64,000 bases of DNA, from assembly GCF_002980525.1 (NCBI RefSeq), contig NZ_PVBQ01000002.1:248001-312000 (forward strand), given 5' to 3'. Position 1 is the stretch's first letter, and each line of letters opens with the position of its first letter. Below, one piece after another: positions 26,496 through 34,696 of the stretch. Source of the stretch: Sphingobacterium haloxyli. GTDB taxonomy: Bacteria; Bacteroidota; Bacteroidia; Sphingobacteriales; Sphingobacteriaceae. Under the pieces are notes generated by a model. The model was not told the DNA's origin, searched no databases, and worked only from the letters and a program-made list of their open reading frames with translations. A program made the position numbers and the translations under genes.

Positions 26496-27164
26496 ATGAC
26501 ATTTGAGGATTTTTTTGCCAAAAAGAAAATAGATTTGTCACAGTTACGGGGCGATAATGGCCCGCTGTATGAGGAGTTTAGGCAGCACTATGCTCAAATG
26601 GGAGAAAAAAGTTTTGATCATACCAAGAAATTCTGGTTTAATAAGCTAAGAAAGCAGTACGCCTTGACGGAGGAAGTGGAAACTGCTGTCAAGGATGAAT
26701 CTGTTGCGGTGGAGATATTGGAAGAACTATCTCCCCGCTCAAAAGAAGCCGAAACCCCGTCAAGCAAACCGGCGGGTTTCAAACCAAGATTCAAGGCAGG
26801 GGCAACAAAGGCGGCTGAACCGGAAAAGCCTAAAGAGGAGCACAAGCCGGAGACATCCGAAACTCCGACAAGCAAACCGGCGGGTTTCAAACCAAGATTC
26901 AAGGCAGGGGCCACAAAGGCGGCTGAACCGGAAAAGCCTAAAGAGGAGCACAAGCCGGAGACATCCGAAACTCCGACAAGCAAACCGGCGGGTTTCAAAC
27001 CAAGATTCAAGGCAGGGGCCACAAAGGCGGCTGAACCGGAAAAGCCTAAAGAGGAGCACAAGCCGGAGACGTCCGAAACTCCGACAAGCAAACCGGCGGG
27101 TTTCAAACCAAGGTTCAAGGCCGGTGCAACCAAAACACAACCGCCTAAATCAGAAGGTGAATAG
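26496..27164 (+). CDS. Low-complexity protein with 36-residue tandem repeats
   Basis: A 222-residue soluble protein. Residues 1-~62 look globular and specific (TFEDFFAKKKIDLSQL, SFDHTKKFWFNKLRKQY). The rest is a disordered array of a 36-residue unit with SKPAGFKPRFKAGATK and then an acidic/basic EPEKPKEEHKPET part, three full copies plus a partial last one. It is rich in Lys, Pro and Glu and has no signal peptide. The function is unknown; the basic GFKPRFK motif could bind nucleic acid or ribosomes, but that is a guess. It follows yebC by 9 bases. I chose ATG 26496 rather than TTG 26487. The near-identical DNA units suggest recent repeat expansion. Confidence 0.8.
   Translation: MTFEDFFAKKKIDLSQLRGDNGPLYEEFRQHYAQMGEKSFDHTKKFWFNKLRKQYALTEEVETAVKDESVAVEILEELSPRSKEAETPSSKPAGFKPRFKAGATKAAEPEKPKEEHKPETSETPTSKPAGFKPRFKAGATKAAEPEKPKEEHKPETSETPTSKPAGFKPRFKAGATKAAEPEKPKEEHKPETSETPTSKPAGFKPRFKAGATKTQPPKSEGE
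26763..27135 (+). repeat. 108-bp coding tandem repeat, about 3.4 units
   Basis: Units start at 26763, 26871, 26979 and 27087, each 108 bases and nearly identical, including at synonymous positions. Differences are single bases such as GGGGCAACA versus GGGGCCACA and ACATCC versus ACGTCC. The unit stays in frame, encodes 36 residues and breaks down in the last copy. Confidence 0.95.
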
Positions 27165-27195
27165 CTTTTTGCTTATTTATGTGATCAGTGTCGTA

Positions 27196-28434
27196 TCATC
27201 GCTCGTCACCCCCTAACATATAAGCTAAGGTGCGGATTACCCTATCATGTTTCTTGACAAACGGATTCTCTTTGTTCCAGACATAGCCCGCCAGTACCGC
27301 GCATATCTTACGCTTTACATCCAAGTTTTCGGGGCGGTGGAAAAAAAGCGTTTGCAGATTGCCTGTATACCATTCTTTCACATAGGTAGTAAACACGCTG
27401 ATGCCGTATTCCATATAGTCGGCATATTCCACCTGCCAATCAATTTTCTCTCCTTGCAACTGTCGGTAGGCTAGTTTTGCAGAAAGAATACCCGATTCAG
27501 TTGCAAAACATACACCTGACGAAAATACGGGATCGAGAAACTCAGCGCTATTGCCCGTTAGTGTAAACCCATCTCCGAACATTTTAGAGACAGCAGCAGA
27601 ATAGTTTTTAAGATGAATAGGCTCAAATTCAAAGGCGGCATTTGCAAAACGCTTCACATAGAAATCGGATAGCTTAATCGCTCTTTCTAAGGCTTTCGCT
27701 GTACCGTCGTCTCCTTTCAATCGCTCGATAAAATCAGTATGCGCAACAATGCCTAGACTTGTCATTCCATTCGAAAAGGGTATGACCCATAGCCACACTT
27801 CTCTATCTAATACATCAAAAGAAATTTGCGTACCTTCTACACCTTCAGGACGATTGATATCTCTAACATGGGAAAAGATGGCGGAATGCGGATTCAGCGA
27901 TGATGGCTTGTCTAAACATAACAGACGCGGGAGAACCCGTCCATATCCGCTGGCATCGATAACAAATTTTGCTTTTATTTGTGAGCGGTTTCCTGCCTTG
28001 TCTTGAATGGTGGTTAAAGAGTCGGTGCCCTCAAATTCAATCGCCGTGACGCTTGTCTCAAAAGCAATATCGACCTGCCTTCGCTGCAACGCTTGGGTCA
28101 TCGCGTAGTCGAAGTCTGCACGGGGCACCTGCCAGGTCCAATCCCATCCTTCTCCAAATTTATCACCAAAATCAAAGATACTAACGACTTCGCCCCGGAT
28201 AAAGCGTGCGCCAGGCTTTTTTTGAAAACCTTGCGCTTCTAATGCGGGCAACAGTCCAGCTTCTTTAAAGTGGTCCATCACGCGAGGAATTAGACTCTCG
28301 CCTACAACCAGACGAGGAAACTTGGATTTCTCGATAATCTTGATGCGAACACCTTGTTGTTCTAGATACCCAGCGGCGACGCAGCCCGATGGGCCGGCAC
28401 CGATAATTAAAATGTCTACTTCCTCGACATTCAT
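27196..28434 (-). CDS. Flavin-dependent halogenase-like oxidoreductase
   Basis: A 412-residue FAD enzyme. The dinucleotide-binding motif IIGAGPSGCVAAGYL is at residues 10-24, followed by GESLIPRVMDHF, WTWQVPRADFD (a WxWxVP version of the halogenase WxWxIP motif) and FLDPVFSSGVCFA. These features place it with tryptophan-halogenase-like and related FAD monooxygenases. The WxWx(I/V)P motif is typical of halogenases, where it is thought to block monooxygenation. It diverges from the tyrosine ammonia-lyase operon across 136 bases, so chlorination or hydroxylation of the polyene aryl head is a reasonable role. Geranylgeranyl-reductase-type activity is the main alternative. Confidence 0.78.
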   Translation of the reverse strand: MNVEEVDILIIGAGPSGCVAAGYLEQQGVRIKIIEKSKFPRLVVGESLIPRVMDHFKEAGLLPALEAQGFQKKPGARFIRGEVVSIFDFGDKFGEGWDWTWQVPRADFDYAMTQALQRRQVDIAFETSVTAIEFEGTDSLTTIQDKAGNRSQIKAKFVIDASGYGRVLPRLLCLDKPSSLNPHSAIFSHVRDINRPEGVEGTQISFDVLDREVWLWVIPFSNGMTSLGIVAHTDFIERLKGDDGTAKALERAIKLSDFYVKRFANAAFEFEPIHLKNYSAAVSKMFGDGFTLTGNSAEFLDPVFSSGVCFATESGILSAKLAYRQLQGEKIDWQVEYADYMEYGISVFTTYVKEWYTGNLQTLFFHRPENLDVKRKICAVLAGYVWNKENPFVKKHDRVIRTLAYMLGGDER

Positions 28435-28470
28435 AATTTGATGAATTAAGCGAATAAAATTAAATTATAG

Positions 28471-28478
28471 TATTTTTG
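28471..28478 (+). promoter_or_regulatory. Candidate -7 box for the polyene operon
   Basis: TATTTTTG fits TAnnTTTG, 92 bases before ATG 28571, in the divergent intergenic region shared with the halogenase-like gene. No good -33 element is seen, and a long leader would result. Confidence 0.3.
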
Positions 28479-28570
28479 CAATGGTTCAATATGATCCTGC
28501 CCAGCAAAAATAACAGTAAAATCTGTGCTTTTCTGTGGGAAACAAAAAATAGCACGAATACAGAAATATA

Positions 28571-30091
28571 ATGGTTTCGGTAGATAAAGAATTAACGCTG
28601 TCTCAGTTTTATGAGATTGTATTTAAGGATGAGCCTCTCGGTGTAGAACCGGAGGTGTTCCGAGCGATCGAAGAAAGTCACACTTTCCTGAAAGAATTTG
28701 CCGCGAATAGAGTGATCTATGGGGTGAATACCGGGTTTGGACCAATGGCACAGTACCGTATACAAGATGAAGATACGAATCAGTTACAATACAATTTGAT
28801 TCGTAGCCATGCTGCCGGTACGGGCGAGGTATTGTCGTCGCTCCATGTAAAGGCAACCATGCTGACGCGTTTGGCAAACCTCTCTAAAGGGAAGTCCGGG
28901 ATCCATTCGAGTGTTATTGAACTACTCAAAGAATTGATCAACCGAAGTATTACGCCCGTAATCTTTGCGCACGGCGGCGTGGGGGCAAGTGGTGATTTGG
29001 TACAACTGGCGCATTTGGCCCTTGTTTTAATCGGAGAAGGGGAAGTTATTTATAAAAATGAACGCAGACCTACCGCAACTGTTTTTGAGGAAGAAAAATT
29101 AAAGCCGATTGATGTCGTGGTGCGAGAGGGGCTGGCGCTGATCAATGGTACATCCGTGATGACAGGCATAGGCATTGTCAATTACTTCTATGCATCTAAG
29201 TTGTTGGACTGGTCGATTTGGCTTTCTTGTGCGATGAATGAAATTGTAAAGGCACATGACGATCATTATTCGGTAAGCTTGAACTCAGTAAAGTTGCATG
29301 TTGGACAAAATCAGATTGCCACACGTATGCGGGAACATTTAGCCGATAGTGGCCTAATAAAAAAACGTGAGGAAGATTTGTACTCCGGTAATAATCAAGA
29401 AGACGTTTTTAAAGACAAGGTACAGGAATACTATTCTCTGCGCTGTGTTCCACAGATTTTAGGGCCGATTTTGGAGACGATTCGGCATACAGGGAAGGTG
29501 CTCGAGGATGAATTGAACTCAGTTAGTGATAATCCTATTATTTCGGTGAAAGATCAAAACGTTTATCATGGAGGAAATTTTCACGGCGATTATATCTCTC
29601 TAGAAATGGATAAATTAAAGTTGGCGATTACACGACTTACTATGTTATCAGAGCGGCAATTAAACTATCTCATGAATGCTAAAATCAACGAGCTGCTGCC
29701 TCCATTTTTAAATATGGGCAAGCTTGGTTTTAATTTTGGGATGCAGGGAGCACAATTTACGGCTACGTCCACCACGGCTGAAAACCAAACGCTTTCTACC
29801 TCCATGTATATACACAGTATTCCGAATAACAACGATAACCAAGATATTGTGAGTATGGGGGCAAATGCCGCGGTGATAACGAATCGCGTGATTGTCAATG
29901 CGTTTGAAGTACTTGCCGTACAAAGTATAGCTGTGCGACAAGCAATTGATATTTTAAATTATCAAAATTTTGTATCTTCAAAGACAAAAGCGGTGTATGA
30001 TGAAATTAGTGCAATTATTCCGGCTTTTTCGGACGACAAACCACTTTATCCTGCCATTCAGCAGGTCAAGGAATATTTGATGAAGAAATAG
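28571..30091 (+). CDS. Tyrosine ammonia-lyase
   Basis: A 506-residue aromatic amino acid lyase that would release ammonia from tyrosine to give 4-coumarate, the polyene starter. The MIO cofactor triad A139-S140-G141 sits in GGVGASGDLVQLAH, and Y50 in VIYGVNTGFGPMA is catalytic. The protein closely follows what I recall of the characterised Flavobacterium johnsoniae lyase: QYNLIRSHAAGTG, YSLRCVPQILGP, HGGNFHGDYISLEMDKLK and SIPNNNDNQDIVSMG. That favours tyrosine over histidine as substrate despite the S79-H80 pair seen in histidine lyases. It is the first gene of a six-gene operon with gaps of 23, 9, -8, 12 and -4 bases. Confidence 0.9.
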   Translation: MVSVDKELTLSQFYEIVFKDEPLGVEPEVFRAIEESHTFLKEFAANRVIYGVNTGFGPMAQYRIQDEDTNQLQYNLIRSHAAGTGEVLSSLHVKATMLTRLANLSKGKSGIHSSVIELLKELINRSITPVIFAHGGVGASGDLVQLAHLALVLIGEGEVIYKNERRPTATVFEEEKLKPIDVVVREGLALINGTSVMTGIGIVNYFYASKLLDWSIWLSCAMNEIVKAHDDHYSVSLNSVKLHVGQNQIATRMREHLADSGLIKKREEDLYSGNNQEDVFKDKVQEYYSLRCVPQILGPILETIRHTGKVLEDELNSVSDNPIISVKDQNVYHGGNFHGDYISLEMDKLKLAITRLTMLSERQLNYLMNAKINELLPPFLNMGKLGFNFGMQGAQFTATSTTAENQTLSTSMYIHSIPNNNDNQDIVSMGANAAVITNRVIVNAFEVLAVQSIAVRQAIDILNYQNFVSSKTKAVYDEISAIIPAFSDDKPLYPAIQQVKEYLMKK

Positions 30092-30114
30092 ACGTTATTA
30101 ACGGATGATATAAT

Positions 30115-30846
30115 ATGAAATGTGCTCTAGTAACAGGCGGATCGAGAGGTATCGGGCGAGCAATCTGTAAAAAATTAGCTGGCGAATTGGGATATCATGT
30201 GCTGATTAATTATCAAGGGAACGAAGACGCGGCCAAAGAAACATTGGTTGCATTACAAGGTGAGGGAGCAACTGGCGAAATTATCAAATTCGATGTTGGA
30301 AATGCAACTGAAGTAAAAGAGGCACTAAATATATGGAGCGAGCGTCACCCGGAAGCGATCGTAGAAGTCATCGTTAATAATGCCGGTATTACGAAAGATG
30401 GTCTATTTATGTGGATGCTTCCGGAAGACTGGTCTGCTGTGATAGACGTTTCTTTGCAAGGCTTTTATAACGTAACACATTTTTTTATCCAAAAACTATT
30501 ACGTCAACGGTATGGACGAATCATTAATGTCGTCTCAGTCTCGGGTGTCAAAGGTACGGCTGGGCAGGTCAATTACTCCGCGGCAAAGGCTGGCGTTGTG
30601 GGTGCTACAAAAGCATTGGCACAAGAAATTGCAAAGAGAAACGTTACGGTTAACGCGGTTGCTCCAGGATTTATCCGTTCGGATATGACAGCGGGAATGA
30701 ACGAAAAGGAACTGAAGACGCTTATTCCGGCAAACCGATTTGGGGAGGTAGAAGAGGTCGCTGATTTAGTCTGCTTCCTTGCGTCTAAGAAAGCTGGTTA
30801 TATCACGGGGGAAATTATCAATATAAATGGTGGAATTTATACGTAG
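30115..30846 (+). CDS. 3-oxoacyl-ACP reductase (ketoreductase)
   Basis: A 243-residue short-chain dehydrogenase of the FabG type that would reduce the beta-keto group during chain extension. The cofactor motif is TGGSRGIGRA (7-16), NNAG is at 88-91, and the catalytic S141, Y154 and K158 are in VSVSG and NYSAAKAG. The C-terminal GEIININGGIYT is normal. It lies between the ammonia-lyase and the ketosynthase, which points to aryl-polyene extension rather than housekeeping fatty-acid synthesis. Confidence 0.92.
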   Translation: MKCALVTGGSRGIGRAICKKLAGELGYHVLINYQGNEDAAKETLVALQGEGATGEIIKFDVGNATEVKEALNIWSERHPEAIVEVIVNNAGITKDGLFMWMLPEDWSAVIDVSLQGFYNVTHFFIQKLLRQRYGRIINVVSVSGVKGTAGQVNYSAAKAGVVGATKALAQEIAKRNVTVNAVAPGFIRSDMTAGMNEKELKTLIPANRFGEVEEVADLVCFLASKKAGYITGEIININGGIYT

Positions 30847-30855
30847 AATTGTCGG

Positions 30856-32082
30856 ATGAGTAAACGTGTGGTCATTACGGGGATGGGTATCTATTCCTGC
30901 ATCGGGACAAATTTAGGAGAAGTTAAACAATCACTCTTTGAGGGTAGATCGGGTATTGTAATGGATGAAGAACGACTAGCCTTCGGGTTTCAATCGCCGT
31001 TAACAGGTTCAGTGCCCCCACCAGATTTAAAGAAGGCGCTCAATAGGCGTCAACGTATAAGTATGGGCGAGGAGTCCGAGTATGCTTATATGGCAACCGT
31101 AGAAGCACTTGGACAAGCCCGATTACTAGCAGATGACCTGAATAAGCGAGAGGTAGGCATTTTGTTTGGAAACGATAGTGTCTCCAAGGCGGTTATTGAA
31201 GCAACGGATATTGTACGCGAGAAGAAAGATACTCAGCTTATTGGCTCTGGAGCTATCTTCAGATCCATGAACTCTACCGTTACCATGAATTTGGCAACTA
31301 TTTTTGGATTGTCTGGAATTAACATGACGATTAGTGCAGCTTGTGCTAGCGGGTCACATGCCATTGGCCTAGGCTACATGTTTATTCAGCAAGGGCTGCA
31401 GGATATGATTATTTGTGGCGGTGCACAGGAAATCAACCCTTATGCCATGGCGAGTTTTGATGGCTTGGGAGTCTTTGCGACAGATATTGACCGCCCACAA
31501 CAGGCTTCAAGGCCTTTCGATAAAAGGCGCACAGGCTTGGTTCCTAGCGGGGGGGCGGCAACGGTAATATTGGAGAGTTATGAATCGGCCATAAATAGAG
31601 GCGCGCCGATCATCGCAGAAATAATAGGTTATGGGTTTTCTTCGAACGGTGGCCATATATCAACCCCTAATATCCAAGGGCCGGCAAAAGCTATGCGACG
31701 AGCACTTGGACAGGCCAATATACGGGCAGAAGATATTGCCTATATCAATGCCCATGCGACGTCCACACCGATTGGTGACGCAAATGAAGCAAAAGCAATT
31801 TTAGAAGTATTTGGGAATAAGCCATATGTCAGTTCTACGAAATCCATGACAGGACACGAATGTTGGATGGCAGGAGCTTCGGAAATCGTATATTCTACCC
31901 TGATGATGCAGCATGGATTTATAGCGCCTAACATTAATTTGGATGAGCCAGATGATGATATCAAGGAATTAAATTTTGTTTCCCACGCTATAAAACAAGA
32001 ATTTGACATATATTTGTCTAATTCTTTCGGATTTGGTGGGACCAATTCCGCATTGGTTGTCAAGAAATTTAACGATGGATAA
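30856..32082 (+). CDS. Beta-ketoacyl-ACP synthase (aryl-polyene type)
   Basis: A 408-residue condensing enzyme related to FabF/FabB. The triad is complete: C163 in ISAACASGSH, H300 in NAHATST and H334 in STKSMTGHE. It is therefore catalytically competent and is not a chain-length factor, which would lack the cysteine. Aryl-polyene and flexirubin clusters normally contain one or more further ketosynthase-like partners, and none is visible in this window. The stop overlaps the ACP start by 8 bases. Confidence 0.92.
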   Translation: MSKRVVITGMGIYSCIGTNLGEVKQSLFEGRSGIVMDEERLAFGFQSPLTGSVPPPDLKKALNRRQRISMGEESEYAYMATVEALGQARLLADDLNKREVGILFGNDSVSKAVIEATDIVREKKDTQLIGSGAIFRSMNSTVTMNLATIFGLSGINMTISAACASGSHAIGLGYMFIQQGLQDMIICGGAQEINPYAMASFDGLGVFATDIDRPQQASRPFDKRRTGLVPSGGAATVILESYESAINRGAPIIAEIIGYGFSSNGGHISTPNIQGPAKAMRRALGQANIRAEDIAYINAHATSTPIGDANEAKAILEVFGNKPYVSSTKSMTGHECWMAGASEIVYSTLMMQHGFIAPNINLDEPDDDIKELNFVSHAIKQEFDIYLSNSFGFGGTNSALVVKKFNDG

Positions 32083-32326
32083 AGCGAGTGTATATCAAAA
32101 GATAAATGAAATCTTGGTGGATGAGTTTGAGGTAGATGAGCAGATTATCAGTCCGGAAGCGTCTTTAAAAGAATCTCTTGACCTAGATAGTTTAGACTAT
32201 GTGGACTTGGTTGTTATTATCGAGTCCAATTTTGGTGTTAAGTTAGCGGAGGCAGATTTTGAAGGCGTGGTTACTTTCCAGGATTTCTATAATATTGTAG
32301 AACAAAGAATGACGGCAAGGAATTAA
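32075..32326 (+). CDS. Acyl carrier protein
   Basis: An 83-residue acidic carrier protein. The phosphopantetheine attachment serine is in LDLDSLDYVDLVV, with the second helix IIESNFGVKLAEADF. I start at the ATG at 32075, overlapping the ketosynthase stop by 8 bases; the longer frame back to 32003 lies inside the ketosynthase gene. It would hold the growing polyene chain. Confidence 0.93.
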   Translation: MDKASVYQKINEILVDEFEVDEQIISPEASLKESLDLDSLDYVDLVVIIESNFGVKLAEADFEGVVTFQDFYNIVEQRMTARN

Positions 32327-32338
32327 ATAGGGAGGGAC

Positions 32339-33211
32339 ATGAGCCAATGGGACGGAAAGTCAAAAGGAACACTCCTTGGCTATAAGATATTTGTCTTTTT
32401 AATCAAAAAACTAGGCGTCCGTGCTGCGTACGGTTTGCTTATCTTTGTATCATTCTACTATTTTCTCTTCTCTCCCAAAAGTTTCCGTGCTATTTACTAC
32501 TATTTGCGTCAACGGCAGGGATATGGGATATGGAAAGCGTTATGGAACGTTTATCAAACCTACTTCGTGTTTGGGCAGACCATCATCGACAAGGTGGCTA
32601 TCTCGTCTGGTTTACGGGGCAAATATACTTATCAATTTGATGGAATAGATATTTTAAAGGAAGTTCTAGCGAAAAAACGGGGAGGTATTCTCATATCGGC
32701 GCATGTGGGTAATTTTGAAATTGCCGATAAATTCTTTGCTGATATTGACGTGGATCTTCAAATCAACTTAGTAGCAGCAGACCAGGAACGTACCATCATC
32801 AAAGAATATATAAAGCGTATTTCTGAGAAACCAAGTGTCAAGTTCATCCATATTCAAGAAGATATGTCCCATGTCTTTGCGATCAACGAAGCCTTGTCGA
32901 ATAACGAACTTATTTGTTTTACAGGGGATCGGTATTTTGATGGTGCTAAAACACTCACTGCTCCATTACTTGGTAAAGTGGCACATTTTCCTGCAGGGCC
33001 TTTTCGTATCGCCTCGCGCTTATCTGCTCCCGTTATTTTTGTCTATGTGATGCGCGAATCTGGACTTCGATATCATCTTTATGCACGTAGAGCAGTTGAT
33101 GTAAAACAGCGCGAGCCCCACGCTGTTCTTGCGGCCTATACGAGCAGTGTGGAAGGGATTTTACAGAAGTATCCGCTCCAATGGTTTAACTTTTTTGATT
33201 TTTGGAAATGA
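32339..33211 (+). CDS. LpxL/HtrB-like acyltransferase
   Basis: A 290-residue lysophospholipid-acyltransferase-fold protein with one N-terminal membrane segment (about 30-48). The catalytic-type motif is SAHVGNFEIADKF (HxxxxE form), followed by FTGDRYFDGA and FPAGPFRIASRL, as in lipid A acyltransferases and the acyltransferases of aryl-polyene clusters. In this setting it likely transfers the polyene acyl chain from ACP to a membrane lipid. A GGAGGG sequence lies a few bases before the start. The stop overlaps the dehydratase start by ATGA. Confidence 0.87.
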   Translation: MSQWDGKSKGTLLGYKIFVFLIKKLGVRAAYGLLIFVSFYYFLFSPKSFRAIYYYLRQRQGYGIWKALWNVYQTYFVFGQTIIDKVAISSGLRGKYTYQFDGIDILKEVLAKKRGGILISAHVGNFEIADKFFADIDVDLQINLVAADQERTIIKEYIKRISEKPSVKFIHIQEDMSHVFAINEALSNNELICFTGDRYFDGAKTLTAPLLGKVAHFPAGPFRIASRLSAPVIFVYVMRESGLRYHLYARRAVDVKQREPHAVLAAYTSSVEGILQKYPLQWFNFFDFWK

Positions 33212-33636
33212 TATCTCTACCTATTTCAGACGAAACGTTAATAAAACTCATTCCCCAGCGAGCGCCTATAGTGATGGTTTCGAGCTTGGAAAGTTATTGC
33301 GATAGCGGATTGGTGTCGACGTTTTCTGTAAAAGCAGGCGGTTTGTTTGTCGATGACGAAAGATTAGCTGAAAGTGGTTTGCTTGAGCATATGGCACAGT
33401 CGGTGGCCTTACACACCGGATATGGCCATTTTCTGAAGGGCGAAAATGCACCAATGGGCTATATCGGTTCTATGCAGAATGTAGTGGTTGATGGGTTGCC
33501 CAAAATAGGAGAAACCGTTTTTTCTGCCATAACGATTCTACAGGAATTTATGGGTGTTACGCTGGTAGAAATCGAAACAAAACTCGAAAATAAAGTAATT
33601 GCGCGCGCTCGTATGAAAACGGTGATAGCAAGATAA
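33208..33636 (+). CDS. 3-hydroxyacyl-ACP dehydratase, hotdog fold
   Basis: A 142-residue single hotdog domain related to FabZ/FabA. LIPQRAPIVMVSSLESY matches the PHR.P..LVD region of FabZ, and SGLLEHMAQSVALHTGY carries the catalytic glutamate at the family position. It would remove water after ketoreduction so that conjugated double bonds build up. The ATG at 33208 overlaps the acyltransferase stop and is chosen over the TTG at 33202. It is the last gene of the operon. Confidence 0.85.
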   Translation: MISLPISDETLIKLIPQRAPIVMVSSLESYCDSGLVSTFSVKAGGLFVDDERLAESGLLEHMAQSVALHTGYGHFLKGENAPMGYIGSMQNVVVDGLPKIGETVFSAITILQEFMGVTLVEIETKLENKVIARARMKTVIAR

Positions 33637-33660
33637 AACATTTCTCGTCGCGCCAAAATG

Positions 33661-33695
33661 TGTCGGCTTTTGTGGTCATTTTGACAGAGCTGACA
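33661..33695. promoter_or_regulatory. Nested inverted repeat in the proC upstream region
   Basis: TGTCGGCT ... AGCTGACA (7 of 8 matched arms) encloses a second, inner pair GTCA/TGAC. It lies 25 bases after the dehydratase stop and 180 before proC. It could be an operator or a weak terminator; there is no following T run. Confidence 0.3.
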
Positions 33696-33874
33696 TTTAT
33701 CCTATTGAAAAAAATTTGAAAAAAATTTCGAAGCAGGTTAAGCCCCTACTTAACAGAGCTTTGTGTCATTTGTTCTGTGAGAATATACCCGCTTATTTTG
33801 CATCATCTTAATTTTCAGCACGTTCCTTGTGGGGTGTTAGCGAACTAATGTTATTCTATTAAAAAAATAATTAA

Positions 33875-34696
33875 ATGAAGATTCTAGTAATTGGCGCCGG
33901 AAACATGGGGCTAACGTATGCTCAAGGGATGGCCCAATCAGACTTATTGAAAGAAAAAGATTTGATGATTTTAGACAATTCGGCAGAAAAAATTGCCGAA
34001 TTACGGGCGGAAGGCACGTTCGATGTCTACGAGAAATTAGCAGATTGTTTGCCAAAAGCAGACATTGTATTTATCGCTGTGAAGCCTTATCATAGCGACG
34101 AAGTTTTTGAAGCGATTAAAGAGCACAAAAAACCAGACCAAATTTTCGTGTCTATCATGGCGGGTGTTACGATTAAGACGATGCAGGAAGCTATGGGGAT
34201 TAAGAAAGTAGTCCGTGCAATGCCTAATCTTGCGGCGCAGGTAGGACACGGGTTCACATCCTTTGTGGGCTCTAAAGAAGTTTCGCGACTAGAGCTGTTG
34301 ACAGTAGAAAAATTGATTGATACCACAGGACGATCCATTAAGCTTGCCAACGAAATGGAGATTGATAAATCCACAGGTATATCTGGTTCGGGACCGGCTT
34401 ACGTATTCTATTTTATGGAATCGATGATGGAGGCCGCTATAAAAATGGGTTTTTGCGAAAAGGATGCGCGGTTGATGGTAGCACAGACATTTCAAGGGGC
34501 GGTCGAACTGTTTAACAGTTCTGACATTAACCCCACTGCATGGATGGATAGAGTGGCCTCTAAAGGTGGCACCACCCGCGCTGCGCTGGATTCGATGGAA
34601 GAAAACAATGTCAAGGAGTTGATTAAAGATGCAGCTTATGCCGCGTTTGACCGGGCGGTACAGCTGGGAAAGGAGAACAATAAACAGCATGCATAA
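33875..34696 (+). CDS. proC: Pyrroline-5-carboxylate reductase
   Basis: A 273-residue cytoplasmic enzyme for the last step of proline synthesis. It has the NADPH-binding start MKILVIGAGNMGLTYAQG, IAVKPY, VRAMPNLAAQVGHG, SGSGPAYVFYFMESM and the C-terminal VASKGGTTRAALDSM, which is the P5CR signature. The length is normal. It overlaps proB by 8 bases, so the two proline genes are coupled. proA is not in the window. Confidence 0.96.
   Translation: MKILVIGAGNMGLTYAQGMAQSDLLKEKDLMILDNSAEKIAELRAEGTFDVYEKLADCLPKADIVFIAVKPYHSDEVFEAIKEHKKPDQIFVSIMAGVTIKTMQEAMGIKKVVRAMPNLAAQVGHGFTSFVGSKEVSRLELLTVEKLIDTTGRSIKLANEMEIDKSTGISGSGPAYVFYFMESMMEAAIKMGFCEKDARLMVAQTFQGAVELFNSSDINPTAWMDRVASKGGTTRAALDSMEENNVKELIKDAAYAAFDRAVQLGKENNKQHA

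Noticed and set aside
26618..27133. Open frames of 171, 173 and 126 residues in the other frames of the tandem-repeat gene
   Set aside because: They exist only because a 108-base unit (a multiple of three) without stops repeats in all frames. The + frame at 26496 has a sensible non-repeat N-terminal domain and operon spacing.
26763..27135. Possible CRISPR array or satellite
   Set aside because: The units are 108 bases, contiguous without variable spacers and in frame within a coding sequence.
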